From JAGTRP01 sp050259815 (GTDB lineage Bacteria; Pseudomonadota; Gammaproteobacteria; Burkholderiales; Rhodocyclaceae): a DNA stretch of 22,845 nucleotides. Below are positions 15,119-22,307 of the stretch, piece by piece. Below the pieces are notes generated by a model. It was not told the origin of the DNA, made no database searches, and saw only the letters and a program-made list of their open reading frames with translations. Position numbers and translations under genes: made by a program. The stretch spans positions 1 to 22,845 of the forward strand of contig JBLNBI010000065.1 in the NCBI GenBank assembly GCA_050259815.1, given 5' to 3'. Each line of letters starts with the position of its first letter. Positions within the stretch are counted from its first letter, which is position 1.

Positions 15119-15592
15119 CTACCCCAGCCTCAACCCCGTCTTCTTGAGGATGCGGGTGGAGAAGAGCACGTCGCTACCCCGGCAGGCGTCTCCCAGGAGG
15201 GCGCGGATGACTTCCACCTTGGCCAGCACCTCCTCCCGGCTACTCCCATGGACCATGGCGAACAGGTTGTAGGGCCATCCTGGCAGGCGGCGGGGGCGGC
15301 GGTAGCAGTGGGTGACGAAATCCAGGCCGCCGACCCGCTCGCCCAATTGGTCGATGCGTGCTTCGTCCACGTCCCAGACGCTCATGCCATTGGCGGTGTA
15401 GCCGATGGCGTAGTGGTTGGGCACGGCGCCGATGCGGCGGATCACGCCGTCGTCCAGCATGCGCTGGAGGCGCGCCACCACCTCGCCGGCGGGAATGCCG
15501 ACTTCCCGGCCGAGAACCTCGTAGGGCTCCGGCACCATGGGCAACCCCGCCTGGGTGGCGCGGACCAGGGCGCGGTCGAGTTCGTCCATCAT
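15119..15592 (-). CDS. nirH: NirH: Lrp/AsnC-like siroheme decarboxylase subunit
   Basis: The 157-residue protein belongs to the Lrp/AsnC-like siroheme decarboxylase family. It has an N-terminal winged-helix region (about 1-60) and a RAM-like domain with the signature 'CYRRPRRLPGWPYNLFAMVHG' near 97-117, also found in the NirL half of NirDL. The complex of NirD, L, G and H removes two acetate carboxyl groups from siroheme to give 12,18-didecarboxysiroheme. The ATG at 15592 overlaps the nirG stop as ATGA and gives the family's usual length. Despite the DNA-binding-like fold it is regarded as an enzyme subunit. Confidence 0.88.
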   Translation of the reverse strand: MMDELDRALVRATQAGLPMVPEPYEVLGREVGIPAGEVVARLQRMLDDGVIRRIGAVPNHYAIGYTANGMSVWDVDEARIDQLGERVGGLDFVTHCYRRPRRLPGWPYNLFAMVHGSSREEVLAKVEVIRALLGDACRGSDVLFSTRILKKTGLRLG

Positions 15593-16047
15593 GGCCGGGC
15601 CTCCAGCTTCATTTCCACGAAATACTCCCGCTCCTTGGGAAAGGCATAGACCGGCAGCCCGGTGGCGGCCTCGATGGCGGCAATGGCCTCGTCGATTCCC
15701 GCCGGGGTTTCGGTGGCCAGGACGAACCACATGTTGAAATCATGCTCCCGGCGGTAGTTGTGGGCCACCGCCGGCAGGGAATTCACCGCCGCCAGCACCC
15801 GCTCCCAGTCGGCCTCCGGCACCGCCATGGCAGCCAGGACGAAGGCGCCGCCCATGCGCTCCACCTGGAACATGGGTCCGAAGCGGGTCAGCACACGGCG
15901 CTCCAGCAGGGATTGAAGCCGGGCGATCAGCTCGCCCTCCTCCAGCCCCAGGTTTTCGGCCGCCGCCGCGTAGGGCCGCTCGCAGAGGGGAAAGCCCCCC
16001 TGGAGGCCGTCGATGATGCGGCGGTCGATGTCGTCCAGCTCAGGCAT
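15589..16047 (-). CDS. nirG: NirG: Lrp/AsnC-like siroheme decarboxylase subunit
   Basis: From the chosen ATG (MPELDDIDRRIIDGLQ) the protein is 152 residues, with a winged-helix start and the NirD/NirG-type signature 'AHNYRREHDFNMWFV' near 92-106; the histidines here are implicated in substrate binding or catalysis in this family. It differs from NirH and NirL, which have the CYRRPR signature instead, and so pairs with NirH as NirD does with NirL. The start at 16047 overlaps the upstream nirDL frame by 8 bases, fits the family start and was preferred to an upstream codon at 16101 that adds a Ser/Pro/Ala-rich tail unlike the family. Confidence 0.87.
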   Translation of the reverse strand: MPELDDIDRRIIDGLQGGFPLCERPYAAAAENLGLEEGELIARLQSLLERRVLTRFGPMFQVERMGGAFVLAAMAVPEADWERVLAAVNSLPAVAHNYRREHDFNMWFVLATETPAGIDEAIAAIEAATGLPVYAFPKEREYFVEMKLEARP

Positions 16048-17008
16048 AGCGGGCTCCGGTCTGCTTGAAGCGGGTGCGTGAGAAGAGGGTTTCGTGGGCA
16101 TAGGAGGTGAGCTCCAGGCGCTGGCGCAGGCGGGCGATGGTGTTCAGCACCTCTGCCCGCTCCCGGCCGTGGATCATGCAGAAGAGGTTGTAGGGCCAGT
16201 CGGGCAGCACCCGGGGCCGGCGATAGCACAGGGTCACAGCGGGCTCCTCCGCCAGGGCGCGGCCGATGGCAACCACCTCGGCGTCGGGAATGTCGTGGAC
16301 CACCATGGCATTGGCCGAATAGCCCAGCTCCCGGTGCCGCACAACCACCCCGAAGCGCTTGATGGCGCCCTCCTCCAGCCACTGGCGGATGCGCCCCATG
16401 ACCTCGCCTTCGGAGGCGCCGATGCGCTCGGCGATGAGGGCGAAAGGACGGATGAAGAGCGGCAGCCCCTCCTGGAGCACGGCCACCAGCCGACGCTCCG
16501 CCTCCCCCACCGGTTCCGGCGGAGCCACGGACAGGGGGTTGGCCCGGCGCTCGGCCTGCTTGCCATCCAGGGGGAAGCCCAGGTCGATGTGGAATTCCTC
16601 CAGGAGCGGCAGGGGGAGAAGCGGATACCCCGCCGCCTTCTCGATGGCCCCCAGGACTGATTGGAGGCGCCCGGGGCTGGCGGCGGTGACGACGAACCAC
16701 AGGTTGTAGCGGTGCTCCCGCTCGTAGTTGTGATTGACCTCGGGGAAGCGGTTAACTGCCTCGGCCACGGCAGCCAGCTTCTCCGGCGGGACCGCCATGG
16801 CGGCCAGGGTGGAGGCGCCGAAGCGCTTGGGGGAGAAGACGGCCCCTACCCGGGAAATCTTCCCTTCCCGGCGTAGCGACTCCAGCATGCCGAGCACCGT
16901 GCGCTCCGCCACCCCCAGCCGGGCGGCCAGTTCGGCGAAGGGCGCCGGGCAGAGGGGGAAGTTCCGCTGGAAGTCGTTGAGGAGGCGGAATTCTAGGGTC
17001 TGGTCCAT
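16040..17008 (-). CDS. nirDL: NirDL: fused NirD-NirL siroheme decarboxylase
   Basis: The 322-residue protein is two Lrp/AsnC-like units in tandem. The first (about 1-150) has 'VNHNYEREHRYNLWFV' (NirD type). The second (about 165-322) has 'CYRRPRVLPDWPYNLFCMIHGRER' (NirL type). They are joined by a short linker near 'QAERRANPLSVAPPEPVGEAE'. In Pseudomonas these are separate genes; fusions are known in other denitrifiers. The ATG overlaps the nirF stop by one base (TGATG). The product should form, with NirG and NirH, the siroheme decarboxylase of heme d1 synthesis. Confidence 0.92.
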   Translation of the reverse strand: MDQTLEFRLLNDFQRNFPLCPAPFAELAARLGVAERTVLGMLESLRREGKISRVGAVFSPKRFGASTLAAMAVPPEKLAAVAEAVNRFPEVNHNYEREHRYNLWFVVTAASPGRLQSVLGAIEKAAGYPLLPLPLLEEFHIDLGFPLDGKQAERRANPLSVAPPEPVGEAERRLVAVLQEGLPLFIRPFALIAERIGASEGEVMGRIRQWLEEGAIKRFGVVVRHRELGYSANAMVVHDIPDAEVVAIGRALAEEPAVTLCYRRPRVLPDWPYNLFCMIHGRERAEVLNTIARLRQRLELTSYAHETLFSRTRFKQTGARYA

Positions 17009-18171
17009 CAGAATCCGATGCGCTGGGCGCGGCTGGTGAAGAAAATGCCCGAGGGGGCCTGGGCGGCGATCTCGCCCACCTTGGCGAAGGTGGCGGTGTC
17101 GTAGATCAGCACCTTGTCGTCGTCCCGGGCGGAGAGCCAGACCTGCTCGCCCCGGGGGGTGAATTCCAGGTGCAGGATGCCCTTGCCCGGATCGAAGCGG
17201 TGTGTGACCTGGCCGGTCAGGGTGTCGATGACGTCGATGCGGCCGTTGTCCGGGAAGGCGAAATTGACCCACACCTGGCGCCCGTCGGGCCGGGCCATGA
17301 CGAACACCGGCTGGCCCCGCACCGGGATGCGGCCGCTTTCCTTCCAGGTGGCGGCATCCACCACCAGCACCTCGTGGCGGCCCACCGCCGGCAGGTAGGC
17401 CTTGCCGCCGGCCACGGACCAGCCCCGCAGGTGGGGCATCTTGAACACCGGCAGCTTTTCCTGGCCGCGGCCGTAGTTTTCCAGGACCTTGCGGCTGCCC
17501 TTCTCCGGCTGCCAGAGGTCGATCAGGGCGATGCCATCCTCGCCGAAGAGGCCGGCCAGGAAGTGGCGGCCGTCCGGGGTGATGAGGCCGTCGTAGGGCT
17601 GGCTGCCGGCCGGGAAGCGTTGCGTCACCGGGTGGCGGGGATCGGTGAAGTCGCTCACCCAGATTTCGCCGCCGTCGAAGAGGGCGTAGGCGAACTTGTT
17701 GCCCGGGGCGTCGGCCAGGCCCACCACCTTGGAGAACTTGCCCGGCGCGTATTCGGCCGGGACTTCGGAGAGCAGCTCCAGGGTCTCGGCGTCGAAGGCC
17801 TTGATGCCGCCTGGGGTGTAGTTCTGGGCCACGACGATGCGCCCGTCCTGGGAGATGGAGCCGCCGATGGCGTTGCCCGACTGGATGACCCGCTTGACGA
17901 TGCGCGCTTCCAGCAGATCCACCTTGGTCAGCCCGCCGTCCCGGCCGAAGACATAGGCGTAGCGGCCGTCCCGGGAATAGACGACGGAGGCGTGGGAGAG
18001 GTCGCCCAGACCGGGGATGCGGGCGTAGGGCTGGCGGGTGGTGGTATTGACGAGCGTCACCTGGCCCGTGGCCCGCTCGATGACGAGGCCCAGGTCGCCG
18101 GTGCCCCGCAACTGGGGCGCGGCGCAGCCGGCCAGGAGGCCGATCAGCAGGACGAGAAGGAAGCGTTTCAT
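17008..18171 (-). CDS. nirF: NirF: d1-type propeller lipoprotein of heme d1 synthesis
   Basis: The 387-residue protein starts with a lipoprotein signal ending in LLAGC (Cys16), so it is probably anchored on the periplasmic side of a membrane. The rest is an eight-bladed propeller like the d1 domain of NirS but without a heme c domain. Conserved histidines appear in 'LITPDGRHFLAGLFG' and 'KMPHLRGWSV'. NirF acts late in heme d1 synthesis, before NirN. The start overlaps the nirC stop (ATGA), and the long open frame upstream is a shadow of nirC. Confidence 0.92.
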   Translation of the reverse strand: MKRFLLVLLIGLLAGCAAPQLRGTGDLGLVIERATGQVTLVNTTTRQPYARIPGLGDLSHASVVYSRDGRYAYVFGRDGGLTKVDLLEARIVKRVIQSGNAIGGSISQDGRIVVAQNYTPGGIKAFDAETLELLSEVPAEYAPGKFSKVVGLADAPGNKFAYALFDGGEIWVSDFTDPRHPVTQRFPAGSQPYDGLITPDGRHFLAGLFGEDGIALIDLWQPEKGSRKVLENYGRGQEKLPVFKMPHLRGWSVAGGKAYLPAVGRHEVLVVDAATWKESGRIPVRGQPVFVMARPDGRQVWVNFAFPDNGRIDVIDTLTGQVTHRFDPGKGILHLEFTPRGEQVWLSARDDDKVLIYDTATFAKVGEIAAQAPSGIFFTSRAQRIGF

Positions 18172-18494
18172 TGCGGGAACCCCACGAGCAGTTGTTGGAC
18201 GATCCAGTCCGCCTCGGCTTCGGTCAGGAACTGTTTCCAGGGGGGCATGGGCGTGCCCGGGCGACCGCCCAGGATGGTGGCGGCGAGGCCCTCGACGGGC
18301 TTGTCCTTGAGGGCCGCCGGGGTGAGGGCCGGCCCCAGGCCGCCCAGGAGGATCATGCCGTGGCAGGAGCCGCAGTCCTGGCGGACCAGGTGCACCAGTT
18401 CCTTCTGCCGGCCGGCGTCGGGTGCCGCCGTTGCCGTTACCGCCAGCGCCGCCAGCAGCCATGCCGCGCTTCGGATCGTTTTCGCCTTGACCAC
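18168..18494 (-). CDS. nirC: NirC: small periplasmic cytochrome c (c55X type)
   Basis: From GTG at 18494 the protein has 108 residues: a signal peptide (about 1-24, ending ATAA), one heme c motif 'CGSCHG' (Cys41, Cys44, His45), and a likely axial methionine in 'GTPMPPWKQFLT'. NirC is an electron-transfer cytochrome of the nir cluster and has been linked to heme d1 maturation and electron supply to NirS. The start is uncertain: GGAGG at 18505-18501, six bases before this GTG, favours it. An ATG at 18521 and TTG at 18527 would lengthen the N-terminus but have no visible ribosome binding site. It overlaps nirF by ATGA. Confidence 0.82.
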   Translation of the reverse strand: MVKAKTIRSAAWLLAALAVTATAAPDAGRQKELVHLVRQDCGSCHGMILLGGLGPALTPAALKDKPVEGLAATILGGRPGTPMPPWKQFLTEAEADWIVQQLLVGFPQ

Positions 18495-18528
18495 CGGGGG
18501 CCTCCGCTGAAAATAGGTCATGGTCAAA

Positions 18529-18534
18529 ATGATA
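18529..18534 (-). promoter_or_regulatory. Candidate -10 element of a nirC promoter
   Basis: On the minus strand the hexamer is TATCAT, five of six matches to TATAAT. It lies about 33 bases downstream of the centre of the FNR/Dnr-type site at 18558-18571, so a start site near 18522 would be about 41.5 bases from that centre, the class II spacing of FNR-family activators. It overlaps the 3' arm of the nirS terminator. Confidence 0.5.
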
Positions 18535-18556
18535 TGGGGGCCGAAGCCCCCATATC
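18531..18556 (-). terminator. Intrinsic terminator of nirS with UUCG tetraloop
   Basis: GATATGGGGGC and GCCCCCATATC are exact 11-bp complements flanking a four-base loop, TTCG on the nirS strand, in a stem followed by ATTTT. It begins 28 bases after the nirS stop. The short T tract (four) makes termination possibly incomplete, so some read-through into nirC is likely. Confidence 0.8.
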
Positions 18557-18571
18557 TTTACCAAGGATCAA
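18554..18571 (-). promoter_or_regulatory. FNR/Dnr-type site upstream of nirC
   Basis: On the minus strand it reads TTGAT-CCTT-GGTAA followed by AGAT. The first half-site is perfect, the second weak (2-3 of 5), but the flank TAAAGAT is the same as at the nirS and nirJ sites. A TATCAT -10 lies at class II distance downstream. Confidence 0.5.
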
Positions 18572-18583
18572 GAATTCCGACGA

Positions 18584-20305
18584 TCAATACACGTCGTGCT
18601 GGGTGTTGAAGACGTTGAACTTGCCGGTCGGGGTGATCAGGCGCGGGTCCTTGATCACCTTCTTCAGCTGGAGGGTCTTGTCATCGACAACCACGATGGC
18701 GGATTCCTTGTTCTTGGCGCTCCACACCGAGAACCAGACCTCGTCGCCAGCCTTGTTGTACTCGGGCTGGACCACGCGGCGGGCGCCATCATCCTTGATG
18801 CCGGACCAATCGCCCACCGGCAGCACCTTGTAGCCGGCCTGCAGGTTCTTGATGTCATAGACGGCGATGGACTGGTTGATCTTGGCGTCCGGATGGAGGG
18901 GGTTGTCCACGTACAGGTGGGTGGACTTCGGATGGGTCTTGATGAACAGCGATCCCCCGCCCTGGCTCTTCAGAGTTTCCACCTTCTTCCAGGCGTACTG
19001 CTTGTGCTTGACCGGATCGGTGCCGATGACGGCGATTTCCTCGTCACCCAAGTCGCCGGTCACCCACACCGGGCCGTACTTGGGATGGTCGAAGTTGGCG
19101 CCGCGGCCCGGGTGCGGAATCTTGCCCACATCCACCATGCCGGCCAGCTTGGCGTCCTTGGCGTCGATGACGGCGATCTTGTTGGACTGGTTGGCGGCCA
19201 CCAGGAAGTAGCGCTTGGTGCTGTCCCAGCCGCCGTCGTGCAGGAAGCGGGCGGAGCCGATTTCGGTGGTCTTCAAGGCGTTGAGGTCCGAGTAGTCCAC
19301 CATCATGGTCTTGCCGGTTTCCTTCACGTTCACCAGGAATTCGGGCTTGAAGTGGGAGGCGACGATGGACGCCACCCGCGGCTCGGGGTGGTAGTCCTGG
19401 GTATCCACGGTGTTGCCCCGGGTGGAGACGATCTTCAGGGGCTCCAGGGTGTCGCCCTTCATGATCACGTACTGGGGCGGCCAGTAGGAGCCGGCGATGG
19501 CGTACTTGTCCTCGAAGCCCTTGTACTTGGAGGTATCCACCGAGCGGGCTTCCAGGCCGACGCGGATTTCGGCCACGTTGTCCGGCTTTTCCATCCACAG
19601 GTCGATCATGTTGATCTTGGCGTCCCGGCCGATCACGAACAGGTAGCGGCCGGAGGCGGACAGGCGGGAGATGTGGACCGCGTAGCCCGTCTTGACGATG
19701 TTGATGATCTCCTTGGTATCGCCGTCGATGAGGGCGACGGTGCCGTCATCCCGCAGGGTGACCGAGAAGATGTTGTCGATGTTGTACTTGTTCATCTTCT
19801 TCGTCGGACGTTTCTCCGGCGGGACGATGACTTTCCAGGTGTTCTTCATGTCGGCCATGCCGAACTCAGGCGGCTGGGGAGGCGTCTGCTGGACGTAGCG
19901 GGCCATCAGGTCCACCTGGTCGTCGGTCAGCTCGCCGGAGGTGCCCCAGTTGGGCATGCCGGCGGGGGAGCCGTACTTGATGAAGGTCTTCAGGTATTCG
20001 GTGCCGGTGGCCAGGGTCTTGTCCGGAGTCAGGGGCTTGCCGGTGGCGCCCTTGCGCAGAACGCCGTGGCAGCCGGCGCAGCGCTGGAAGTAGATTTCCC
20101 GGGCCTTGTCGAACTCCGCCTTGGTCATGGGCGGCGCCTTCGGATTGATGTCCTGGTACATCTCGACGTTGCCGAGGGGCGAACTGCCCGCCTCATAGGC
20201 GATCTCCGCCTTGGTGACGCCCTTGGCCGCCTCGTCGGCGAAGGCGATATTGGTGGCCAGTGCGACGGCCGAAAACACAAAAATGCTTTGCAAACCCCTC
20301 TTCAT
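18584..20305 (-). CDS. nirS: NirS: cytochrome cd1 nitrite reductase
   Basis: The 573-residue protein has a Sec signal peptide (about 1-23), a cytochrome c domain with CAGCH (Cys76, Cys79, His80), and the eight-bladed d1 propeller to the C-terminus. The two active-site histidines of the distal heme d1 pocket are recognisable in 'VASHFKPEF' and 'FLHDGGWDSTKRYF'. It reduces nitrite to nitric oxide in the periplasm. The ATG at 20305 follows AGGAGGGA and gives the normal length; the extra 34 codons upstream cover the promoter. A FNR/Dnr-type site precedes it and an intrinsic terminator follows it, so it is probably transcribed mainly alone at high level. Confidence 0.97.
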   Translation of the reverse strand: MKRGLQSIFVFSAVALATNIAFADEAAKGVTKAEIAYEAGSSPLGNVEMYQDINPKAPPMTKAEFDKAREIYFQRCAGCHGVLRKGATGKPLTPDKTLATGTEYLKTFIKYGSPAGMPNWGTSGELTDDQVDLMARYVQQTPPQPPEFGMADMKNTWKVIVPPEKRPTKKMNKYNIDNIFSVTLRDDGTVALIDGDTKEIINIVKTGYAVHISRLSASGRYLFVIGRDAKINMIDLWMEKPDNVAEIRVGLEARSVDTSKYKGFEDKYAIAGSYWPPQYVIMKGDTLEPLKIVSTRGNTVDTQDYHPEPRVASIVASHFKPEFLVNVKETGKTMMVDYSDLNALKTTEIGSARFLHDGGWDSTKRYFLVAANQSNKIAVIDAKDAKLAGMVDVGKIPHPGRGANFDHPKYGPVWVTGDLGDEEIAVIGTDPVKHKQYAWKKVETLKSQGGGSLFIKTHPKSTHLYVDNPLHPDAKINQSIAVYDIKNLQAGYKVLPVGDWSGIKDDGARRVVQPEYNKAGDEVWFSVWSAKNKESAIVVVDDKTLQLKKVIKDPRLITPTGKFNVFNTQHDVY

Positions 20306-20389
20306 GACTCCCTCCTGTCGGATAAATGCGATCAAAACGCGTCTAAGCTCCAACGCGACGCCGGCAGGTTGAACCCCGCACCCTTCGAA

Positions 20390-20407
20390 ATCTTTAATGG
20401 GAATCAA
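20390..20407 (-). promoter_or_regulatory. FNR/Dnr-type site of the nirS promoter
   Basis: On the minus strand it reads TTGAT-TCCC-ATTAA followed by AGAT, nine of ten matches to TTGAT-N4-ATCAA. Its centre is about 95 bases upstream of the nirS ATG, leaving about 54 bases of leader if activation is from -41.5. Anaerobic and NO-responsive activation by an FNR, Dnr or Nnr-type protein is the expected control of nirS. Confidence 0.75.
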
Positions 20408-20442
20408 AATTGCCCGGCATGGGCTGGCGACATTGAAAGGAA

Positions 20443-20456
20443 TTAGCGCGGATCAA
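20443..20456. promoter_or_regulatory. Weak second FNR-type site between nirS and nirE
   Basis: The minus strand reads TTGAT-CCGC-GCTAA, one perfect half-site and one weak. It lies about 78 bases upstream of the nirE start and 49 bp from the nirS site, so it could serve nirE. A neighbouring overlapping match (20433-20446, TTGAA-AGGA-ATTAG) scores 7 of 10. Both are low-certainty candidates. Confidence 0.3.
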
Positions 20457-20527
20457 AAAAATTCCGACCATGGCGATGCACTATTTCCTGGACGCGGGCT
20501 CTTGTCGGCCCGAATTCGCAGGGGGGA

Positions 20528-21355
20528 ATGAAGATGAATGACGAATATCGCGCCAATCGCATGATCCTGAGAGATGAACTGGGCGGCCGCCTGCCCGGCG
20601 GCAAGGTCTGGCTGGTGGGGGCCGGCCCCGGCGACCCGGAGCTGCTCACCCTGAAGGCGGCCCGGCTGATTTCCCAAGCCGACGCCATCGTCTACGACCA
20701 TCTGGTGGGCGACGGCATCGTGGACCTGGCCCGGGCCGACGCCCGCCTGGTCTATGCCGGCAAGGAAGCCTCCCGCCACACCCTGCCCCAGCACGACATT
20801 AACTACAAGCTGGTGGAACTGGCCCGTGAGGGGTTGTCCGTGGTCCGGCTCAAGGGCGGGGATCCCTTCATCTTCGGCCGGGGCGGCGAGGAGCTGGAAG
20901 TCCTGGCGGAAGAGGAGATTCCCTTCGAGGTAGTCCCCGGCATCACCGCCGCCGCCGGCTGCGCCGCCTATTCCGGCTTCCCCCTCACCCACCGGGACCA
21001 CGCCCAGGCGGTGGTCTTCGTCACCGGCCACCTCCAGGACGGCAGCGTGAACCTGGACTGGCCGGCCCTGGCCCGCCCCCGGCAGACGGTGGTGTTCTAT
21101 ATGGGCCTCGGCGGCGCGGCGGAAATCTGCCGGCAGATGATGGCCCACGGCCTGCCCGCCGACACCCCGGCGGCGGTGGTCCGCCACGGCACCCTGCACC
21201 GGCAGCGGACGCTCCTCGCCACCCTCGCCGACCTGCCCGCCCGCATCGCCGAGGAAGGCATCAAGCCGCCGGCCCTCATCGTGGTGGGCAGCGTGGTGGC
21301 CCTCCACGACAAGCTGGACTGGTTCGAACGGGCCCGGGAGATAGCCAACCAATAG
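20528..21355 (+). CDS. nirE: Uroporphyrinogen-III C-methyltransferase (SUMT) of the nir cluster
   Basis: The 275-residue enzyme methylates uroporphyrinogen III at C2 and C7 with SAM to make precorrin-2, the entry point of siroheme and heme d1. The tetrapyrrole methylase signatures are clear: 'VWLVGAGPGDPELLTLKA' (about 27-44), 'VVRLKGGDPFIFGRGGEE' (about 104-121), and 'GITAAAGCAAYSGFPLTHRD' (about 139-158). The single-domain form, without the siroheme synthase CysG extension, and the divergent position next to nirS favour the nirE role, though cobA is the equivalent generic name. A GGGGGG ribosome binding run precedes the ATG; a second ATG six bases later is possible. Confidence 0.9.
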   Translation: MKMNDEYRANRMILRDELGGRLPGGKVWLVGAGPGDPELLTLKAARLISQADAIVYDHLVGDGIVDLARADARLVYAGKEASRHTLPQHDINYKLVELAREGLSVVRLKGGDPFIFGRGGEELEVLAEEEIPFEVVPGITAAAGCAAYSGFPLTHRDHAQAVVFVTGHLQDGSVNLDWPALARPRQTVVFYMGLGGAAEICRQMMAHGLPADTPAAVVRHGTLHRQRTLLATLADLPARIAEEGIKPPALIVVGSVVALHDKLDWFERAREIANQ

Positions 21356-21426
21356 CCGACTAATCTGTTCAGGAATTCTTTGCACAGATCAACGTTTCCC
21401 GCCGCCCCACCCGCTAAGGTAGCGCC

Positions 21427-22041
21427 ATGGACACTTCCTTAGCTCTTGCCCCCCGCGCGGCCCCCGTTGCCGACACTCCTGCCGCGCCGGGCCGCCTGCC
21501 CGGCGACCTGGCCATCTGGGTCTTCATCCTGGCGGAAATGCTGGCCTTCGCCGTGTTTTTCGCGGCCTACGCCTTTGCCCGGGCCCACGACCCCGCGACC
21601 TTCAATCTCTACCAGCAGACCCTGGACCGCAACGCCGGGGCCATCAACACCCTGCTCCTGGTCACCGGTTCCTGGTTCGTGGTCCTGGCCGTCAAGGCCG
21701 CCCACCGGGACGACAGCCGGCTGGCCAGCCGCCACATCGCCCTCGGCTTCCTGTGCGGGGCAGGCTTCCTGGTGATCAAGATGTTCGAATACGCCGCCAA
21801 GTTCGGCGCCGGCATCTCGTTGTCCACCAACACCTTCTACATGTTCTACATCTCGCTCACCTTCTTCCACTTCATGCACGTCATCCTGGGCATGGTCATC
21901 CTGGCCATCCTGTGGGTGAAGACCCGCCAGGGCGCCTACGGCAGCGCCGACGCCCACGGCCTGGAGAGCGGGGCCGCCTACTGGCACATGGTCGATCTCC
22001 TGTGGATCGTGCTCTTCCCCCTGGTTTATGTGATGCGATGA
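21427..22041 (+). CDS. norE: NorE: cytochrome c oxidase subunit III-like protein of the NO reductase system
   Basis: The 204-residue membrane protein has five hydrophobic helices (about 27-48, 71-93, 102-123, 134-163 and 180-203) in the pattern of heme-copper oxidase subunit III: 'FILAEMLAFAVFFAAYAF', 'FLVIKMFEYAAKF' and 'FYISLTFFHFMHVILGM'. NorE occurs next to norCB, norQ and norD in denitrifiers and supports full nitric oxide reductase activity, though it is not part of the catalytic pair. AAGG (21415-21418) is a reasonable ribosome binding site. The stop overlaps norF by ATGA. Confidence 0.88.
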   Translation: MDTSLALAPRAAPVADTPAAPGRLPGDLAIWVFILAEMLAFAVFFAAYAFARAHDPATFNLYQQTLDRNAGAINTLLLVTGSWFVVLAVKAAHRDDSRLASRHIALGFLCGAGFLVIKMFEYAAKFGAGISLSTNTFYMFYISLTFFHFMHVILGMVILAILWVKTRQGAYGSADAHGLESGAAYWHMVDLLWIVLFPLVYVMR

Positions 22042-22307
22042 ACGCCTTCTTCCTCAATTCCGCCAACCGGGCCTGGCTGGTCCTCCTCGTCGCCACCGGC
22101 ATCACCTGGTGGCTGGGCGAGGTGGGCGCCGCCGGCACCGGGGCCATCCTCGCCATGCTGGCCATCGCCTTCGTGAAGGGCCGGCTGGTAATCCTCGACT
22201 TCATGGAACTGCGCGGTGCGCCCCTCTTGTGGCGCCTGCTCCTGGAGGGCTGGCTGATCCTGGTCGGCAGCCTCATCCTCATCGCCTACTGGATCAGTCT
22301 GAAATGA
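22038..22307 (+). CDS. norF: NorF: small membrane protein of the NO reductase system
   Basis: The 89-residue protein has three hydrophobic helices (about 12-28, 30-50 and 65-86) like the cytochrome c oxidase subunit IV/NorF family. It starts at the ATG overlapping the norE stop and ends overlapping the next start (ATGA at both sides), so norE, norF and norQ are coupled. In Paracoccus NorF works with NorE to enhance NO reductase activity; the exact role is unknown. A longer open frame in the same reading phase starting at 21753 is antisense-like and was not used. Confidence 0.83.
   Translation: MNAFFLNSANRAWLVLLVATGITWWLGEVGAAGTGAILAMLAIAFVKGRLVILDFMELRGAPLLWRLLLEGWLILVGSLILIAYWISLK

Noticed and set aside
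21375..21392. Possible FNR-type site upstream of norE (TTTGC-ACAG-ATCAA)
   Set aside because: Only one half-site is good, and class II spacing would put the transcript start at the norE ATG itself, which conflicts with the ribosome site at 21415-21418.
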